A stretch of 64,000 nt of DNA from Batillaria attramentaria. Its lineage: Eukaryota; Mollusca; Gastropoda; Batillariidae. Position numbers and translations under genes: made by a program. This document shows, piece by piece, positions 1-14,522 of this stretch (position 1 is its first letter; each line of letters opens with the position of its first letter). Below the pieces are notes generated by a model that made no database searches, was not told the origin of the DNA, and saw only the letters and a list, made by a program, of their open reading frames with translations. The stretch is from the NCBI GenBank assembly GCA_018292915.2, contig JACVVK020000463.1, forward strand, positions 194,501 to 258,500, in the 5' to 3' direction.

Positions 1-1
1 C

Positions 2-250
2 GCTGCCATGGCTCGTGGCTTTGTGCACACTGGTGACCCCGTTGTGGTCCTCACTGGCTGGAAGCCAGGCTCCGGCTCCACCAACACCATGCGCATCATC
101 ACTGCAGAGGATGTGCGCGACAAGGAACTCCTGCCCCCGATCACCGGTGTCAGCTCCGTGCCCAGCTTCTCGCGCATGTCAGGAGGAGACATGGAATCAG
201 GCTTGTCCAGCGCGTCCGTCGCTTCCGATGAAAACGTGAAGTTCTTTTAG
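2..250 (+). CDS. PK: Pyruvate kinase, last coding exon (5' part outside window)
   Basis: Pyruvate kinase makes pyruvate and ATP from phosphoenolpyruvate and ADP in the cytosol, the last step of glycolysis. The reading frame is open from base 2 and runs 82 codons plus a TAG at 248-250. The residues [20 protein letters not shown] followed by SGSTNTMRI match the C-terminal beta strand and the fructose-1,6-bisphosphate-contacting loop of the family. Typical animal enzymes stop a few residues after the TNTMR motif. Here about 50 further residues follow, rich in Ser and Gly (segments [12 protein letters not shown] and [17 protein letters not shown]). The rest of the gene lies upstream of the window, so no start can be chosen. 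Identity is secure from the motif. Whether the tail is used in all isoforms cannot be told from DNA alone. Confidence 0.9.
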   Translation, partial: AAMARGFVHTGDPVVVLTGWKPGSGSTNTMRIITAEDVRDKELLPPITGVSSVPSFSRMSGGDMESGLSSASVASDENVKFF

Positions 251-1679
251 ACAGGGAGAGGGGATGTTAGACGCCACAGGTAGGTAGGTACAGTTTGCCA
301 GTGAAACTGTAACTTGACATGGGGCATGAGTCGGTCACATATAGCACATGTCAAACCACATGACAAATTGTACCTACCCACATGCTGGGTTTAAGGGAAA
401 CCTGATGTGTTGACAGTTCTGTTGTGAAAGTTTTTTTTCTCTCTCGTTTTTCATTTTTTTGCCCCCTAGTTTGTCTTTACGTCTGTGTGCTTTGTGTATG
501 AGGACTTCTGTCCCCACCCCAGAGTTACATAGCAGGTGGTTGTACTGTAGCTCAGGATGTAGGTGAGTATCCGTCCTACACACTTTCATTTAGAAGAATT
601 ATCAGATGTAGGTAATGATTTTGCTTTTTGTCTGTCGGAGCCTTCTTCTTCCACATCCCTAGGAGTGAGTTTGTCGCTCGCACCTAGTCTTTAATGGCTG
701 CATAAAATTATGTATGCGTTTAACTTTCGAGACTAGAGAATGTTTGAAACTCTTGACTGTGCAGAAATTTCAGCCGTACTGAAGTAGATAATTATTATGG
801 ATGTTATGTGGTGGTGGTGGTGGTGTGGGGGGGAGGGGGGGTCCTAGCAGAGTGATATGTACATCTCGGTGTTTGTGAAAATTGGCTTACATTGCTAGTA
901 AATGTGTCCTTGTCTTGTCTTCAGTAGCCTGGCATTTCAGACTACAATGCTAGCAGCTGGGTTTTTTTTTTTTTTTTCACCTTTTTCAAAATTCACTAGA
1001 GTTGCAGTGAATAGAATATAGACAAGACTGTTAGGGGAATTTTTTTCTTTGCTTTTTTGTATGCTTGATTGAAGTATTTCAGTGTATAAATCATGGCAAC
1101 AGCATTGCTAATAGGTCAGACTTCCATGATGACAATTTTTAAATGACCATCTCACATTAATTCATGGACACGTTGATTTTGGTCGTTTTAGGATGACGAT
1201 GGTTAGTCTTTTGTCCATCTGGGTTGGTCGTGTTCCACGACAGTCATTCAGAACTCCCTCTCGCTGCCCCAGTCCCCACCACCCCCATTTCTTTCCCCCC
1301 TCGCAGTACAATCTGATGTGCAGTTAAGCTTTGTGTGTGTGTGTGTATTTGTGAGCCGTCACTGTTGAGAATATGTGGATGATACAGTACGTGTCAGTGG
1401 TAATTGCTGTTATTTGTCAAAGTCTTTCACATCGACTTATGGATGCTTGTACAAAGTAGGCTTTGACAGGTCGTTTTCGAGTCTGTTAATTGGATCTCGG
1501 ATGCATTGAAATACGTGTGAAAATTCTTTCTGTGCATTGATGGAAAATACGTTGGACACGTGGTTATTCTAGAAATGCCCAACTCCCACCTTTAGTGAAT
1601 GAATATTGCCGTTCACATGTCAGCTGTGTCTTTTTCTTGTGCTTGAAAGGATTTAAAATAGATGCATGTAAAAGAAAAC

Positions 1680-1711
<32 letters not shown>

Positions 1712-3883
1712 AAAAAAAAAAAAACCAAAAACAACAACCAAAAAAAAAAAAAAAAAAAAGGTTTGACCCCATGTGATCACGTCATAGATGACTTTCCACT
1801 AATGGTCTGCTTGGATCAGTTTCTTGCAGCAGGATCGTTGCTTGTAAATTTTGAAGCTTGCTTTGTTTTCTTTTCTGATTTGTAGAAGAAATGCCAGTAA
1901 TAACGTACAGAGTGTAATATGTCTCTCGGCCTCAGCAAAGAACAAAAAGAAAAAAAAATGCTTTGATTGACATGACAGTGTGTGTTGACTGATGGTTATG
2001 CTCGTCTAATCATGGCTGGCATAGAATATTTGGACAGTGGAGTTGTGAGAAAGTTTCAAAAGAAACAGGAAACGAAATTTCTTTCGAAACATTCTTCCAG
2101 CCCAGTTTTGCCAGACTTCATTGCCTTCAATATCTTGCATACCTTTTTTAAGTGAACAGCCCAGGGTAGTTACGCAGGGCGAGAGAGAATTGTACAGATG
2201 CGTACTTTTGAAAGATTTTTTGTATGATTTAGTTTTTGTTTTTGCTTTTGCTCACCTGTGTAAAGAAAGTGAGTCTTTGTTATTTTGCATCATTTATGCA
2301 ATTGTTAGTGAGTGTCAGAAGAAAGTTATGCTTTTCCCCTTCTTCATTTTTCTTGTTTGTTTTTTACTTTTGGTGCTGCTAGGCAGTCACTGGTATATCG
2401 GTTTCCCACTTGTGTCCTAGACACAGACTGCTTGGCTGGCACAGAGAAATGTGTATTGGCTTTCTTTACTAGTTGCGGACTATTGTATGTATTCTTACAG
2501 CATTGAAGTTGATTATTTCTGGATGGAATTTGTGTTACTGTCCTGTGCATAAACTGAGTTAGTCAAGATCGCAGAGTGTTCTGTGCCACGTCTTAGGTTC
2601 AAAAGGTTTGGTAATGACTGCTCTCAGTTAAAGCGATTTGTTTGAAATACGGGCATGTACATGTGTTTAGTTTGTAGAAATGTCTTAGCGAAAATTGTGT
2701 TCTGGTTGTTAAATGGTCCCTTTCTGTCACATGGACATATCAAAATTTAAGGAGAGTCACTTACGATGTTACCGTTATAAACTTTCTGACTGTCCTTACT
2801 TTTCAACCACAGTGAAAAATCTGGGAAAGTTAGGTTTAAAAAAAAAAAAAAAAATCCTTACTTTTCGACCAGGCACCAAAACCTGCCCCTAAGTTTTCAG
2901 ACAGATCAGCAAAAACAAGATTTGTCAGTGTCAAAAACAATAATAAAAGAAAGTTAAGGTTATTACGGTGTTCACTTTTTGAAATGTAAACACTGAGTGC
3001 CACGGTTTACTGAATTTTAATTAAAACAGAAGGATCCATGGATCAACCAGAAATGACACTAAACAGAACTAGAATGTAAAGACGTACATGCTCATGTTTC
3101 ACACATGCCTTACCTGAGAGCAGTCATCAAAACTTGTGAATTGTGGTGGCATCAGAAACACATCCGCCCTTTTGACTACCCCCATGCTGCATTTTCTTGC
3201 AGTAGGCCTTAGTGTGCATTAGGCACAGTTCTGACTGGATGCACTTTTTATTCCTTGCTAAAGGTTGTCCTTCATTTGGTAGACCTGGCCTGTTGCTTGA
3301 TCCTCGCACTGTGTACAGTGTGTCAGTCTTGCGTTAGCACTGTGATAATCATCATACGACTTTATACATGTACAGTGTGTGTATATCGAAATTCACAGTT
3401 CAACATTTTCGTGTGTGATGTTGCTTGCCTTGCATTGAGATGGCGCTTGTATGTTGGTTTGGGAGCGTAACTGGACTGTTGGAAAAGGACTGATAAAAAA
3501 AAAAAGAAAAAAAAGTTTTAAACCTATGTTTGGTCTGTGAAAAGCCCATCAGGACAGAACAATAGCACACTTTAATATGTTTTGGAGGCATTGTTGAAAT
3601 AATGAGCAAAGAATCTCATTTTTTTTTTTTTTTTTTTTTGGTTTACAAAGTAATTCTTGTCATGTGTTTTGCAGTTTTAGATTTTCCCATTTCATGATGT
3701 ATGTCATCAGTAGCCAAAAAGAAATTGTGAAGATTTGACCTTACACGTTGGTGAAGCATCATGTATGTAGTTGAAAAGAATTGTGTATGCACGCAGTGCA
3801 GATAATCTGTAAAATAAACTCGAAAAGGATTTGTGTACTTTGTTTTTGGTTTGTGAGTGCAGTGTTGTTATTGTCTTCTTTCT
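251..3883 (+). other. Probable 3' UTR and downstream flank of pyruvate kinase
   Basis: No credible coding exon is seen in this 3.6 kb. It holds homopolymer and low-complexity tracts: poly-C/poly-A at 1681-1760, poly-A near 2838-2854, and poly-T near 3619-3639. AATAAA-type poly(A) signals occur near 2943, 3813 and 3888. T-rich, gene-poor sequence right after the stop fits a long 3' UTR, but the real cleavage site is unknown. Confidence 0.5.
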
Positions 3884-4031
3884 AAGCAAATAAAAAGCGA
3901 CAAATTTGTGTCCTGAGAAAGGCGAAAGCCAAAACGTTGACCTGTGCCGTCCTTTGTGAAAGTTAAGTGGTTTCTGTCCCTTTTATGTCGCTTTTATTTA
4001 CTTAACTTGTAACCACTTCGCAGTCATTACT
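3884..4031 (-). mobile_element. Copy of the palindrome-forming repeat with hammerhead-like core
   Basis: This 148-bp stretch matches, on the minus strand, one end of the 508-bp palindromic insertion at 26640-27147. The match covers the AAGCAAATAAAA and GCGACATAAAAGGGACAG blocks and the GGCGAAAGCC hairpin. Its own ends are short inverted repeats (AAGCAAATAAAAAGCGACA near 3884 and its complement near 3988-4005). The AATAAA at about 3888 lies inside it. The hammerhead-like core is degenerate here (CTGAGAA instead of CTGAAGA). Confidence 0.6.
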
Positions 4032-4149
4032 GTTTCCTTTTCTGTCTTCTTTCTGTTTGAAGATTGTGTGTGTGTGTGTCCGTGGCTGACCTTTGTGCGG
4101 CAGATCTGCTGGAATCTTCTTGGTTGATCTTTTTTTTTTGCACAAAAAA

Positions 4150-5480
4150 ATTTTTTTTTGCCTAAAACCTGCAATTTGAACAAAAAATTTAATGTCTAAA
4201 ACCCGCAATTTGCACAAAGAATTTGAATTTGTCTAAGAAACGCAATTTGCACAACAAAAAATTGTCTAAAACCCACAATTTGCACAAAAAATGTAATTTG
4301 TCTAAACAATTGTGTACAATTTGCACAAAAAAATTGTCTAAAAACCGCAATTTGCAAAAAAAATTGTTTAAAAACTGCAATTTGCACAAAAAATGAAATT
4401 TGTCTAAAAACCACAATTTGCACAAAGAAAATAAAATTTGTCTAAAAACCGCAATTTGCACAAAAAAATATTTTGTCTAAAAACCACAATTTGCACAAAA
4501 AAATTAATTTGTCTGAAAACAGCAATTTGCACAATTAAATTTGTCTTAAAAACCGCAATTTACACACACAAAAAAAAATTTGTCTAAAACCGCAATTTGC
4601 ACCAAAATTTAAATTTGTCTAAAAACTGCAATTTGCACAAAAAAAATTATTTTGTCTAAAAACAGCAATTTGCACAATTGAATTGTTTAAAAACTGCAAT
4701 TTGCACAAAAAAGTTTGTGTCTAAAACCGGAATTTTTAGAAGAAATTTAAATCGGCTAAAAACCGCAATGTGAACAAAAATGTAATTTATCTAAAAACCG
4801 CAATTTGCACAAAGAAATTAAATTTGTCTAAATCCCCCCATTTTCCCCCAAAAATTATATTTGTCTGAGCACAGCCATATGTACACAATTTTTCAGTTGT
4901 TTAAAACCGCAATTTGCACAAAAAATAACATTTGTCTAAAAACCGCAATTTGCACAAAAAATTATTCTGTCTGAAAACTGCAATTTGCACACCAAAAAAA
5001 TTTCTCTAAAAACTGCAGTTTGAACTAAAAATTGTCTAAAAATTGCAATTTACACACAAAAAAAGATTTCTGTTTACAAATCGCAATTGGTATTAAAAAA
5101 TGGTTTGAGCCCAAAAACCTCGATTTACACAAAAACGTAATTTGTCTTTTAAAAAACGCAATTTGCACACATATTCTTTTTTGTTTAAAAAACGCAATTT
5201 GCACAAAAAGAGTTCCTGTCTAAAAATCGCGATATGCACAAAAATGGGATTTGTCTGAAAACCGCAATTACACAAATGTCTGTATATAAAGAGCGCAATT
5301 TGCAAAACAAAAAAAACAAAAAAATCTTTAAACACAATGATTTGCACAAAGAAGTCCATGTCCAAAAAGCACAATTTGCACCCCCCCCAAAAAAAAAGTT
5401 TAATAAAGCTCAAGTTTCACAAAAAATTCCTGTCTAAAAAACGCAATGCGCACAAAAACAAAAACTTTCCCATTAAAAAA
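4150..5480. repeat. AT-rich minisatellite, about 40 copies of a ~32-bp unit
   Basis: Degenerate tandem copies of a unit containing CCGCAATTTGCACAAAAA and TTTGTCTAAAAA repeat across 1.3 kb. Unit length varies because of A-run slippage, and divergence rises toward the right end. Apparent ORFs on either strand are only the repeat read through. Confidence 0.9.
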
Positions 5481-6513
5481 ACACACAATTTTCACAAAAC
5501 AGACATATGATCCGCCTGTAACTTTTACTGGAATAAGTGAACACTCTGATTTACATTCTCTTGTCCATTGTTTCTTTCAAGAGATAGTGTAAGTTTGATG
5601 AGTGATTGAGTGCGTAGATGTGTGTGGCACCTAAGCCGACAATATGATGTGGTATTCCTTCACACTTCAGTCATCCTAAACACACATTTCAGAGTTGCTC
5701 ACTAAACTAAATCTGTGGCATTACCGACAACCACAAACAGCCGGGGTTCAGTTCCAACTCACGATCCGAGCATTGGAGGTCCACACTTTGATAAAGCTTT
5801 AGTGCTATCTCATTTGTAGGTTTTTGTTTTTGTTTTCCCTATTTAAAAAAAAAATCATTCATCCGATTTCTCTATCCGACACGATCAAACAAACTTTTTT
5901 TTTTTTTTTTTTTTTTTGGGGGGGGGGGGGGTGCAATTAATCAGCTGAATTGTTGGCGGTGTACCGACACACAGGAAGAAAAACAAATCATTCAAACAGG
6001 CCGCTCAACACTCCAATCCGCGTCTCAAAACTTGACAGGTCCTGAAATCATATTCGGAATACAGCAGTGTGAAAATTGAAAGATAAATAATACTTCTTGT
6101 ACCTATCTTACATAATGTCAGGCACTGTGTGTTTATAGGGGTATGCTGCACGTGGTACTGTGAGTAAAATAGTCAGTATGGTGAAGTTTGGGCGTTACCA
6201 GGGGTGGTACACAATACGAATAGCCCCAATATATCCAAAGATGGGGAGCGGGTGCTTTTGTCCCAAACAAAATGGAGATACAGCCAAAAATTTGTATTAC
6301 CAAATTTCAGACTTGTGCAAACAAACGAACAAAACAAACAAACAAACAAACCCAAACATCAGAACAAACCCAAAAGTCATAACAACAACAACGACCAACA
6401 ATAACCACAACAAAATCCCAAAATCAAACAACAGCACCAAACTGTTCGTATCGAAGGCTGCAAACGTTTCACTTGACTCGATGCTTAGCTTATCTGATTG
6501 TCAATTATTCATT
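5481..6513. other. Intergenic, no gene seen
   Basis: Holds a degenerate SINE-A fragment (minus, about 5738-5790), a poly-T/poly-G tract at 5897-5931 and an AAAC-rich stretch at 6315-6415. A small last exon of ependymin-related gene 1 could lie here, but none could be identified. Confidence 0.5.
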
Positions 6514-6716
6514 AGGCAGATTTAGTAGGACTTCGTGAGGAGGACTTCGCTGAGCAGCGTAACCCATTTACATGTAAATTAGGCTCACGCGGCAGAGGCC
6601 GCGAGCGGCTAACGCGCTGCGATTAGCTAATGGTACCCCTAAAGTGCCTAATTTACATGTAAATGGGTTACGCTGCTCAACGAAGTCCTCCGTACGAAGT
6701 CCTACTAAATCTGCCT
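6514..6716. mobile_element. MITE with ~65-bp terminal inverted repeats
   Basis: The two ends are inverted copies of each other, starting AGGCAGATTTAGTAGGACTT and running to the ACATGTAAATTAGGC block. The flanks ATTATTCATT (6504-6513) and ATTATTAATT (6717-6726) look like a 10-bp target-site duplication with one mismatch. A duplication of 9-10 bp suggests a Mutator-like origin, which is an inference. It lies 20 bp from the exon 5 donor of the ependymin-related gene 1. Confidence 0.85.
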
Positions 6717-6736
6717 ATTATTAATTTGAGACGTAC

Positions 6737-9580
<2,844 letters not shown>

Positions 9581-9924
9581 AATGATGTGTACCCGCCCGC
9601 GACGCAAATAACAATGGTGTCAGATGGCAGAAGTGCCGCGAAACGTCAGAGGAAAATGTGTATAACGTGTGACTGAAGTCAGAAGGCAGATAAGAGTAAA
9701 TAAGGGCGTTGCTTTGCGGATTATCTCGTGGCATAGCACACTACTCAGTGACTGCTTGTAGGGCGAGTACATTCTTGTCTTAGATAAGCGAAGACGTGTA
9801 GTTATGTCGTGTGTCGGACAGTAGTCCCAGCCTAAAGGACAACCCTCCTCCCCCCCCCCCCCCATTCTTATCGTTTGTATTTCTTTCTTTCTACTTTATT
9901 CTTCTATTTTTTTCTACTTTTCTA

Positions 9925-10408
9925 CTTTTTTTGGTTGTACTGTGTGCCTGTATTGCTCTACGGATGTGAAACATGGAGGACAACGAAGACGATGCAGCAG
10001 AAGATCCAGACATTTCTCAACACCTGTCTGAGGCGCATCTTCAACATCCGATGGCCAGAGAAGATCCGGAACGAAGAGCTGTTGGAGCGAGCGGGGCAGG
10101 AACCAGTGGCCAAGCAGATCCTGCGGAGGAAGTGGGGCTGGATAGGACACACCCTCAGGAAGCCAGCATCCAGCACCACACGCAGCATCCAGCACCACAC
10201 GCCAAGCCCTGACATGGAACCCGCAGGGGAAAAGGAAGAGAGGCCGGCCTCGCAACAGCTGGAGGCGGGACACTGAGGCAGAGCTATGCAAGCAGGGGAC
10301 CAACTGGACTGGAGTGGCAAGAATAGCCCAGAACAGAGTGCGATGGCGAAGGGTTGTCGATGGCCTATGCTCCACGTGGAGCCAGGGGCCTAAGTAAGTA
10401 AGTAAGTG
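9925..10408 (+). pseudogene. RTE-like LINE, 3' end of reverse transcriptase ORF
   Basis: A frame contains VLLYGCETWRTTKTMQQKIQ, LRRIFNIRWPEKIRNEELLE and RRKWGWIGHTLRKP. These match the domain C-terminal to the reverse transcriptase that ends RTE-type retrotransposon proteins. The end is frameshifted around 10140-10280, with the last conserved block (ARIAQNRVRWRRVVDGL) in another frame. The copy stops in a (TAAG)n tail at 10393-10408. It is 5'-truncated and dead. It lies upstream of ependymin-related gene 1. Confidence 0.85.
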
Positions 10409-11087
10409 TGCCTGTATTGCTAGCCTGTAAACATTCTCGGTCTGCTTCTAAATGTACCAGGTAGGCTAATTTGGTCCAGTGTAAAAGCACCCATATATAC
10501 TGCAAACACGCGCACGAACAAAACGACAAACTGCATGTTCTGGTAGATCTTATGTGCAGATCTTTTTGTACAGATCAGGTGGCGCGCAAAACAAGAAGAA
10601 GAAGGAAGACGTATAGTGAAGCCTCAGTCGACAACTACGTGGAATGTTGTGGTCGTTCTGTCGATCAAGTTCTTGCTTCAAACGAGTTTTCCCAGAATTC
10701 CAAAACTCTGCCATGGCTCCTCTCTCACTTCCGTCTGCAAACAGAACAAAACAGACGAGGCTGTCATAGGAGATTGAAAAGCATCATAGGGAATTTTTTT
10801 CTTTCTTTTATTCCTGTTTTTTTTTTTTTTTTGTTGTTGTTGTTGTTGTTTTTTTGTCTTTTTTTTTTAGTGTCACTGTTATACAAACTTGAATTTGGAT
10901 TTGAATTTGTACCACTTGCACCGTCAGCACTAATCAAAAAGCCTAATCGAAATCAGTTTGCAATTCCTGAAGTCTTTATACACTGACCAGTGATACTGAG
11001 ATGTAGAACCGGCTAGAAAATGAATGATAAATGTGCTACGAACGTTACTGGATACGTTTTATGTCAACCTTATTACAAAATACTCAC
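10409..11087. other. Intergenic between the ependymin-related genes
   Basis: No gene is recognised. It contains a T-rich tract with GTT repeats (10818-10868). The last exon of ependymin-related gene 2 may lie at its right end (see that entry). Confidence 0.5.
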
Positions 11088-12249
11088 CGGATCAGGAACG
11101 CAAGATGGGGGCAGGTCAAAAGCCGATTGGGAAATCGTGTAGGTCTGATTCATATACTGGATGTTTTGGTTGAAAAACACTGCAAGAATATGACAAATAA
11201 CCCTCGATACATCACTGGAATATCACCCGGCATCAGTGGATGTTCTCATGTCTTGATTATCCCTCATTAAAAACGAATACATCTTTTTCAATCTATTCAA
11301 AGATCGCGCGCCATTCCAAAGACCAGCTACAAGACATCACTTGCTGAGCATGCACTGCAAGGGTTTAACAAAAATAGTAAAATGACGGCTTTTTGCTGAC
11401 CTGCGCCGATTTTGCCGAAGGAAGTCTCTTGCACGAGCGCGCAGTCGCCTATGGTGACAGTGACGTAGCTTGTGACGTCAGGCTGGGTGACGTAGACGGT
11501 GTTTTCGCCCAGAGATCCGCCTGTCACAGCAAAGTAGACTCCAGTCACGTTGCCCGTCGCTGCAACAAATTCGACCCGATTATAATGAACTAAAATAGTA
11601 CTGACATATCGGTTTGGCGACAGGTGGTTTATCATACCACGTCGCCCATGACAAGGGGAGCCGGGGTGGTCGAATGGTAGAGCGTTGGACTTCTAATGCT
11701 CGGGTCGTGCGTTCGATCCCGGCTGGGGCCAAATATTTGTGCTGGCTTTTTCATCGTTGCCCCGTCTTTGATATCACCCTATGTGGTGGAAAAGGACGTT
11801 AAACCCCAAAACACCCCCCCCCCCTCCCCCACTCGCCCATGACAAACGAGCTCCAGGCGCAAACTACGCAATTATCAAAACGGTAACGATATTAAAACGG
11901 TCAATATGGTCTCATACTATTCAGCTGATGTGCTTTCTTGCAGCAGAAAACAAGTTGCCACCGTAAACAACTTTCCAACCGCCAAAAAACCCGTACCTCC
12001 TGCGCAGGCGCCTTGGAAGGTGCGAGTTAGCGGATGACGCGAACACTTCTCTTGGTCGGAACCTTGGATGACGTAACGTTCTCCCTGTAAACAGACCAAT
12101 CGAAACACTGGAAAGGGAAATTATTTGCTTGAAAGGTCAGGGGTTACACGTTTGTAATGGGGAGACGGCGGCATTGCGGAGATGGCAGTGCGTTCAACTG
12201 TCAGTGCTATTGTCTTGAGTTCGAATCCTTGCTGAGAGAGTTGGCTGGT

Positions 12250-12336
<87 letters not shown>

Positions 12337-14360
12337 TTTTTTTTGGCCACGAAATATCAAAGACTGGTCAACGAGGATAAACCCAGTCATGAAAAAGTGT
12401 CGAGAACTCTAACAACGCAGAGACTGGCAAGACATCATCACCCATTCACATCTACGAATTATAACACTGCGGAGACTGGCAAGTCATCATCACCCATTCA
12501 CATCTACGAATTATAACATTGCGGAGACTGGAAAGTCATCATCACCCATTCACATCTACGAACACTAACACTGCGGAGACTGGCAAGTCATCATCACCCA
12601 TTCACATCTACGAACACTAACACTGCGGAGACTGGCAAGTCATCATCACCCATTCACATCTACGAACACTAACACTGCGGAGACTGGCAAGTCATCATCA
12701 CCCATTCACATCTACGAACACTAACACTGCGGAGACTGGCAAGTCATCATCACCCATTCACATCTACGAACACTAACACTGCGGAGACTGGCAAGTCATC
12801 ATCACCCATTCACATCTACGAACACTAACACTGCGGAGACTGGCAAGTCATCATCACCCATTCACATCTATGAACACTAACACCGCAGAGATTGCCAAGA
12901 CATCATCACCCATTCACATCTATGAACACTAACACTGCAGAAACTGGCAAGACTTCATCACCCATTCACATCTATTGAAAAGGGGAGGATCCGCCTTGGT
13001 GTGTTTCGTGTCATATGCCGTTCACTGTTTCTTAATATCATGCATAGATCTTGCTGAGATCCGTGACAAGCATTATTGTGCCAGTTCATTGAAGGTGCTG
13101 TTCAGGGACGTTCCCCCTGACAACATCTTCCATTTCTTGAAAGAGTCAAATTTGTTTCATAAAATACAGACTCTTCGAATAGTATGGCTCGCACAGACTC
13201 AGACTCTATGCTTAGTTTTTTTTATTTTTATTTTTTTATTAAGTCTTGGAACTTGTCTCTCATTTAAATCACACAGATTTTAACACATATTTACATCCTG
13301 TTTTATCGCCTGCCTTTTATTTTTAATGACCTGGCAGAAAAAGACGTAGCTGAGCCGCGAAATAGTCCTTGTTGCCTGCATGACGTAAAGCCCTAGATAA
13401 TTAACTAACTGGCACGACATTACCATAATGTTTTGTCCCTAAAACTGACCATAATACTTAAAATTGAGGTTAGATTTAAGGGAAAATTTCTCAGTTTTCT
13501 TTGGACAGACTGTATCTGTTACTGGTTTGCTCACGTAAACATCTGACCTTGCTGTAGTCAAGGATCTGACGGGTGAAGGTCGGCGCGTCATCTCGCATGA
13601 AGGTCACCTCTGCCACTCGTTGACTCTTGGCGTCATACGTCACAAACTGCCACGTCTGGTGAGTCAAAACTGAAGGTTGTCTAACAGTTATGCAAAACCC
13701 TGACTGTGTCATTATGCATTCCACTAACACGTGTTAATAATAATAATAATGAGTATTGTATACGCGCTTTACCCAATTTCATGACTGAATCGGCTCAAAG
13801 CGCCGCGAACTGAACCCAACACGCACGCTCATGTGAATCACACGCATTCTCTCACACACACTGGACGTAAACACATTACAATCACATGGTGCGAAGGGTC
13901 AGCTCAGCTATTTAAATTTCGGAATTTAGAATTGCATTTATTTTTTTAAATTTGGTGGGCTGAACAATTCCAAAGCAGAGGGGGAGGAAGCCGGAGTGAA
14001 CAGGAAACGAAAAATTAGGTTTGAAACGTAGTTTGCGTCTCCTCAAAAAAAAAAAAAAAAAAAAAGAGAGAAAAAAGGACACTGCTTTTACATTGTAATT
14101 TTGAGACACACTCGTAGTATCGGATACGACCCTAAGCTATATCACGGCAAACAAAGTCATAGACCTTAAGAAAAAAAAAGTCCGCTTACGGAGTGATGTT
14201 CCACGCTGCCACCAGATGTCGCTGTCTGTCGTAAGGTCCTTACAGTGGCACCCCACTGCTTTGGGGAACAACAGAACTGAGTGGCACCGGTTCCACTGAC
14301 CATGGCAACGGTCACCATGCCAACGGCCGTGACCAGGACGAGCATGGCTCTGAGAGTCAT
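11088..14360 (-). CDS. Ependymin-related protein gene 2 (five exons found)
   Basis: Paralogue of the gene at 6.7-9.6 kb with matching exon phases. Minus-strand exons: 14190-14360 (ATG, 57 codons), 13548-13655 (36 codons, same length as the paralogue), 11997-12084, 11401-11559, 11088-11179. Exon 1 encodes a signal peptide (MTLRAMLVLVTAVGMVTVAM..) then QFCCSPKQW, the family's N-terminal Cys motif. Exon 2 has TWQFVTYDAKSQRVAEVTF. Later exons carry QEKCSRHPL, TIGDCALVQ and LPPSC, giving the conserved cysteines. After the last Cys the frame reads VPDP and meets GTGAGT at 11087. Either a small final exon follows, or the gene reads through four more residues to TAA at about 11073. The product would be about 206 residues, normal for the family. 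Intron 2 holds a 52-bp satellite. A SINE-C copy lies 160 bp upstream of the ATG. The exon structure is firm; the role is unknown. Confidence 0.85.
11655..11829 (+). mobile_element. SINE-A, full length
   Basis: tRNA-like head with A- and B-box-like motifs, conserved body, and a C-rich 3' end. It lies in intron 3 of ependymin-related gene 2, in the opposite orientation to the gene. Confidence 0.92.
12255..12344. repeat. (TA)n then poly-T
   Basis: About 60 bases of TA dinucleotides followed by about 24 T. It lies in intron 2 of ependymin-related gene 2. Confidence 0.98.
12406..12975. repeat. 52-bp tandem repeat, about 11 copies
   Basis: The unit contains GCGGAGACTGGCAAGTCATC, ATCACCCATTCACATCTACG and AACACTAACACT. 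Central copies are almost identical and the edge copies are diverged, which suggests recent array growth from the middle. It lies inside intron 2 of ependymin-related gene 2. Confidence 0.95.
13330..13402 (+). repeat. Dispersed repeat tail (TAAAGCCCTAAATAA type)
   Basis: A block with GAGCCGCGAAATAGTC and GTAAAGCCCTAGATAATTAA. Related blocks lie at 15350-15427 (+) and 51536-51605 (-). It resembles the 3' end of a LINE or SINE family, but no coding part is attached. Confidence 0.55.
13735..13996 (-). mobile_element. SINE-C, 5'-truncated
   Basis: Carries the 3' half of SINE-C (AAAGCGCGTATACAATACTC-type end, TTCGCACCATGTGATTG, GGCTTCCTCCCCCTCTGC on the minus strand). It begins next to an (ATT)n tail. 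It lies in intron 1 of ependymin-related gene 2. Confidence 0.85.
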
Positions 14361-14522
14361 CCTTCAAAATGTGTCGGAACGAACTGGAATGTGTTGGAAC
14401 GATCTTGAACACGAGTGTGTTCTGATAAGAAATCCGGGTCACTGATAAAAATGACAGTGCGTGTTCGAATTTCAGAAAGACTGACAAAGGGCTTCTCTTT
14501 CTTCTTTGGGGATAGTACATGC

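Noticed and set aside
4189..5437. Long minus- and plus-strand ORFs with repeated CKLRFLD or FVQIAGF peptides
   Set aside because: They are the minisatellite read in frame. No start context, splice sites or conserved domain.
9914..10375. 153-codon minus-strand ORF
   Set aside because: Shadow of the RTE-like LINE coding strand, with no recognisable motif.
11655..11730. Candidate tRNA gene (A- and B-box-like motifs)
   Set aside because: The same head recurs with a fixed 100-bp body and target-site duplications at ten or more places, so it is a SINE, not a tRNA gene.
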